Shown here: positions 61,453 to 64,000 of the stretch, in pieces
How positions within the stretch are numbered: position 1 is the first letter of the stretch
How the letters are laid out: each line of letters begins with the position of its first letter
Assembly (NCBI GenBank): GCA_903834785.1
Contig: CAILKP010000093.1
Span: 124,001 to 188,000, forward strand
Source of the DNA: an uncultured bacterium
Lineage (GTDB): Bacteria; Planctomycetota; Phycisphaerae; Phycisphaerales; UBA1924
Direction: 5' to 3'
Length of the DNA stretch: 64,000 bases
Translations under genes and position numbers: made by a program
Notes under the pieces: model-generated
What the model saw: the letters and a program-made list of their open reading frames with translations, nothing else
Databases searched by the model: none
Told to the model about the DNA's origin: nothing

Positions 61453-63627
61453 TCAATACCCGGCAGCGAAGGCGTTGATAAACGCGATGAAATCGGTGCC
61501 GTCGACGGTCCCGTCTGGGTCCAGACCGTCGCCGCCGCCAGCGATGTCCGCCGCCGCCTCGCCGATCGCAAAGGCGTTGATGAAGGCCAGGAAGTCCTCA
61601 CCATCGATGGTTCCGTCCGGCACCGGGATGCCGCCGGCACCGGCGATATCCGCCACGAGCACGCGGCGGCAGAACCACCGAGATGAGGCGACCGTGGCGG
61701 TGCCATCGGGGGAGCCCACGGCCACCCGCAGCCCCCAGGGGCCGTCGGATTGGAACTGCTCGACTCGAAGGGGGTGCAGCCCGGCACGTAGCCTGGCGGT
61801 CACGGTTGCCGGGGCGAAGCCGACTGAAGCGGCCGAGACCGCTGTTTCCCCCTGGCCGACCGTCAGGGCTGCCCCGTCATCGCCCTGGAGAACAATCGTG
61901 TACAGCCCGGTCGTGGGAGCCTTGAGGAAACCGTCGTACACCGCCGCGAAGTTGTTCGCTACGGGCAACGGGCCGGGTGGAGCCTCGGAGCCGGCGATGT
62001 CGAGTACGGCGGCGACCTCGCGAATGGCCTCGAGAGCAGTCACGTCGGGCATGCTCGCGGGTGAGTCGGCAAGTTGGTAGTACGCGGCATCCAAACCGGT
62101 GGCGACCTTGGGAACCGCCAATGGCAGGGTGTACTGGCCGGCATCGTCGACCTTGAGCACAACCGAACCGGGTACGCCGCCGGAGAGCTGGCCGGGCACC
62201 CGCACGGCATACTGCAGGGTGACTTCGCCGAGCGGCGCATCTGGCCGGATCTGGACACCGATGGCATCCAGTCCGGTCCCAGGATCCTGCACGACCGTGG
62301 CGGTGCCGATCTGAGATGGAAGGGAATCGCCGAGACTGACTCGAAGGGGGCGGCCAAGGGGGTCGCCGTCGTTGGCCAACACCGGTACAAGGGTCCACTC
62401 GCCGGTGAGTGCCAGTGTCCGATCCGGCAGAACAACCGGAGTTGTGCGGCCCGCCGCGGCGGCGACAGCGGCGAATGCATCAACCCTGCCGCTGCCGAAG
62501 AGGTCGTCTGGGCCGGCGACGCCGAGATCGGCAGCGGTGCTCCGAAGGATGGCGTCGATCTGCTGGCCGGTCAGTGATGTGTTGGCCGACTTGATCAGCC
62601 CTGCAACGGCTGCGGCGATGGGCGCGGAGAAGCTCGTGCCGCTGACGGCGGTGTAATCGCCGCCGCGGGAGGTGGTCAGGATTGAGACTCCGGGCGCGAC
62701 CAGATCAATGGCGGGCCCCCGTGCGGAGAAGCCGGCGAGGGTGTCAGAAGCGTCGGTCGCGCCGACGATGATCACGTTCGGCCAGTTGAACTCCTGCCCG
62801 AGCGTGGCCGCGTTGTTGCCTGCCGCCCAGAAGAGCAGTGACCCGGCACTTGTGATGTACTGGCCGGTGGTTTCCACGGCTGGGTTCGTGAGTCCGGAGT
62901 ACGAGACGCTGACTGCGAGTGCGCCGGCATCCGCTGCCGCCCGTGCTCCGCGGAGGATGTCCGAGAGGAAGGCGCCGCCGGCGACGTTCTGGCTGACGCG
63001 AATCGGCAGCAGGCGGATGTTCCTACCGACCGAGGCGATTCCAAGGGCGTTGTCCGTCTCGGCGGAGATGACTCCAGAAACCTGGGTTCCGTGCCCGTTC
63101 ATGTCGTCGATGATCGGATCCTGCAGGTCAGACTGCCACACGACTGTATCGACTGCGACGGCACCCAGCACCCTCCGGTCGAGCAAGTCCGGGTGCGTCA
63201 GGTCGATGCCGGTATCGATGACACTCACTAAGACCGAGGGAAGGCCGGTGGTCAACTCCCACGCCTGGGGGAGGTTCAGCCGCTGCAGATACCACTGGTC
63301 GCCAGTCAGGGGGTCCCCGGGGACGTCCTGCGGAATGCAGTATTCATCCGGCGTGATGTACGCGAACCGGCCGGCGGCACGCAGGCTGGCTGCCCAAGCG
63401 GGTGCCGCATCGGCGGTCACAGTCGGTGGGGGGGTCAGCAGCACTTCGCCTGTTGCAGGCTCTGTCCGTGTGGCAAACTGTGCGACGAGCACGCGGGCAG
63501 TATCGTCCAGCGGTTTGGCAATCCAACGTGAGCGGTTGCCGCCCGGCGCAGCGATATCTGCAGCGGTGGCATCGGCCACCATCAGCATCGCGGTAAGCAA
63601 GGGCAGTAACATGGCGGGTTCGGTCAT
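61453..63627 (-). CDS. Secreted subtilisin-like serine protease with PA14-like and dockerin-like C-terminus
   Basis: 724 aa. A hydrophobic N-terminus (LLPLLTAMLMVADATA) is a signal peptide; a ~95-residue propeptide precedes the S8 domain. Catalytic triad: D138 in SVIDTGIDLTHPDL, H179 in NGHGTQVSGV, S332 in SGTSFSAPIAAA; the Asn is within AAGNN. After the protease come beta domains, a PA14-like segment (~540-650: YDGFLKAPTTGLYTIVLQGDD), and two C-terminal calcium-type repeats, PDGTIDGEDFLAFINAF and PDGTVDGTDFIAFINAF, which resemble planctomycete dockerin-type modules. The last gene on this strand before an intergenic gap of 168 bp. It probably acts outside the cell. Confidence 0.92.
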   Translation of the reverse strand: MTEPAMLLPLLTAMLMVADATAADIAAPGGNRSRWIAKPLDDTARVLVAQFATRTEPATGEVLLTPPPTVTADAAPAWAASLRAAGRFAYITPDEYCIPQDVPGDPLTGDQWYLQRLNLPQAWELTTGLPSVLVSVIDTGIDLTHPDLLDRRVLGAVAVDTVVWQSDLQDPIIDDMNGHGTQVSGVISAETDNALGIASVGRNIRLLPIRVSQNVAGGAFLSDILRGARAAADAGALAVSVSYSGLTNPAVETTGQYITSAGSLLFWAAGNNAATLGQEFNWPNVIIVGATDASDTLAGFSARGPAIDLVAPGVSILTTSRGGDYTAVSGTSFSAPIAAAVAGLIKSANTSLTGQQIDAILRSTAADLGVAGPDDLFGSGRVDAFAAVAAAAGRTTPVVLPDRTLALTGEWTLVPVLANDGDPLGRPLRVSLGDSLPSQIGTATVVQDPGTGLDAIGVQIRPDAPLGEVTLQYAVRVPGQLSGGVPGSVVLKVDDAGQYTLPLAVPKVATGLDAAYYQLADSPASMPDVTALEAIREVAAVLDIAGSEAPPGPLPVANNFAAVYDGFLKAPTTGLYTIVLQGDDGAALTVGQGETAVSAASVGFAPATVTARLRAGLHPLRVEQFQSDGPWGLRVAVGSPDGTATVASSRWFCRRVLVADIAGAGGIPVPDGTIDGEDFLAFINAFAIGEAAADIAGGGDGLDPDGTVDGTDFIAFINAFAAGY

Positions 63628-63795
63628 TGCGGCACAGGCATCTCGTCGGGTCGTTCAAAGTGTGCCACGCGGGTGCGGCGGGAACACAATCGCTGATAAA
63701 ATTGCGGGTGAATCTGGGTGAGGTCTTCGGACCCGTCCTTCTATGCGGCTCTCGCGGGGTGTTGGTTCGGCGGCACCCTTGCTTTCCGTCCGGGA

Positions 63796-64000
63796 TCAGC
63801 GGCGTGCCAGCCCCTGAAGGAATCTCAGGAACAGGTGTACCGCGACCCGTGCGGTGCGGCTCTGCTCATCGTGGACGGGGTTCAGTTCCATGAGGTCAAA
63901 GCACGCGACCGAAGCGTCCATTCCGGCGGCCGTGGCGAAAGCCGCCATCTCACGGACCGATAACCCGTTTGGATTCAGTGCACTGACGCCCGGGGCGGCG
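63796..64000 (-). CDS. Arginase/agmatinase-family hydrolase, C-terminal part only
   Basis: The last 67 codons of a gene cut by the window end; first bases belong to a partial codon. The visible sequence, from APGVSALNPNGLSVREM through FDLMELNPVHDEQSRTARVAV, is the conserved C-terminal end of ureohydrolases, where the Glu in ELNP helps substrate binding. The S-ALNPNGL spacing and the -ELNPVHDEQSRTAR- ending suggest a formimidoylglutamase-type enzyme (HutG), but arginase or agmatinase cannot be excluded from this fragment. Confidence 0.8.
   Translation of the reverse strand, partial: AAPGVSALNPNGLSVREMAAFATAAGMDASVACFDLMELNPVHDEQSRTARVAVHLFLRFLQGLARR

Overview
The window is a stretch of a high-G+C bacterial chromosome that looks like a planctomycete, most likely class Phycisphaerae. 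The pointers are a DUF1800/DUF1501 gene pair, a decayed ECF-sigma plus WD40/TPR-kinase locus, a subtilase ending in dockerin-like DxDGTxDGxDF repeats, a bacterial topoisomerase VI A-like protein, and several large secreted proteins without close models. This assignment is inference from gene content; there is no rRNA in the window. One tRNA gene (Thr, TGT) is present.

Layout. 1-5.5 kb: SNF2-family helicase (cut by the window edge) translationally coupled to a SWIM zinc-finger protein. 5.5-9.2 kb: two paralogous hypothetical proteins flank a G+C-poorer two-gene cassette, an OLD-like AAA ATPase plus a DUF3226/TOPRIM protein. 9.2-10 kb: a 21-bp tandem repeat array and an intergenic unit ending in a strong intrinsic terminator. 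10-18.6 kb: peroxiredoxin, YggS, L-serine dehydratase, an ankyrin protein, the ECF/kinase relic, a TetR regulator, glycyl-tRNA synthetase and a membrane protein. 18.5-26 kb: a DUF6614 protein, a secreted GH13 amylase, and the DUF1800-DUF1501 operon. 26-33.3 kb: a complete tryptophan operon, trpE-trpG-trpD-trpCFB-trpA, in which TrpC, TrpF and TrpB form one polypeptide. 33.4-41.3 kb: a DCC-type thiol oxidoreductase, a beta-CASP nuclease, a membrane protein, a DUF4442 protein, then a leftward cluster of methionine aminopeptidase, an unknown protein and a kynurenine 3-monooxygenase/kynurenine formamidase fusion. 41.4-50.6 kb: a lipoprotein, tRNA-Thr, an orphan nuoC, a membrane phosphoesterase, a WecA-type transferase, ElbB, a divergent CTP synthase and a large lipoprotein. 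50.6-56.6 kb: 6-phosphogluconolactonase, a FolD-family protein with altered catalytic residues, BtpA, a tiny zinc-ribbon protein, pyruvate kinase and an MFS exporter. 56.7-64 kb: a TPR-like protein, PPK2, topoisomerase VI A, a subtilase and the C-terminus of an arginase-family hydrolase.

Working together: the trp operon encodes every step from chorismate to tryptophan. About 4 kb away the KMO-KynB fusion covers two consecutive steps of tryptophan breakdown after N-formylkynurenine. SNF2 and SWIM form a usual coupled pair. The ATPase/TOPRIM cassette resembles two-component OLD/PARIS-like defence modules and is the best candidate for an undescribed system. Most long open frames on the opposite strand of these genes are G+C artefacts and were not annotated.
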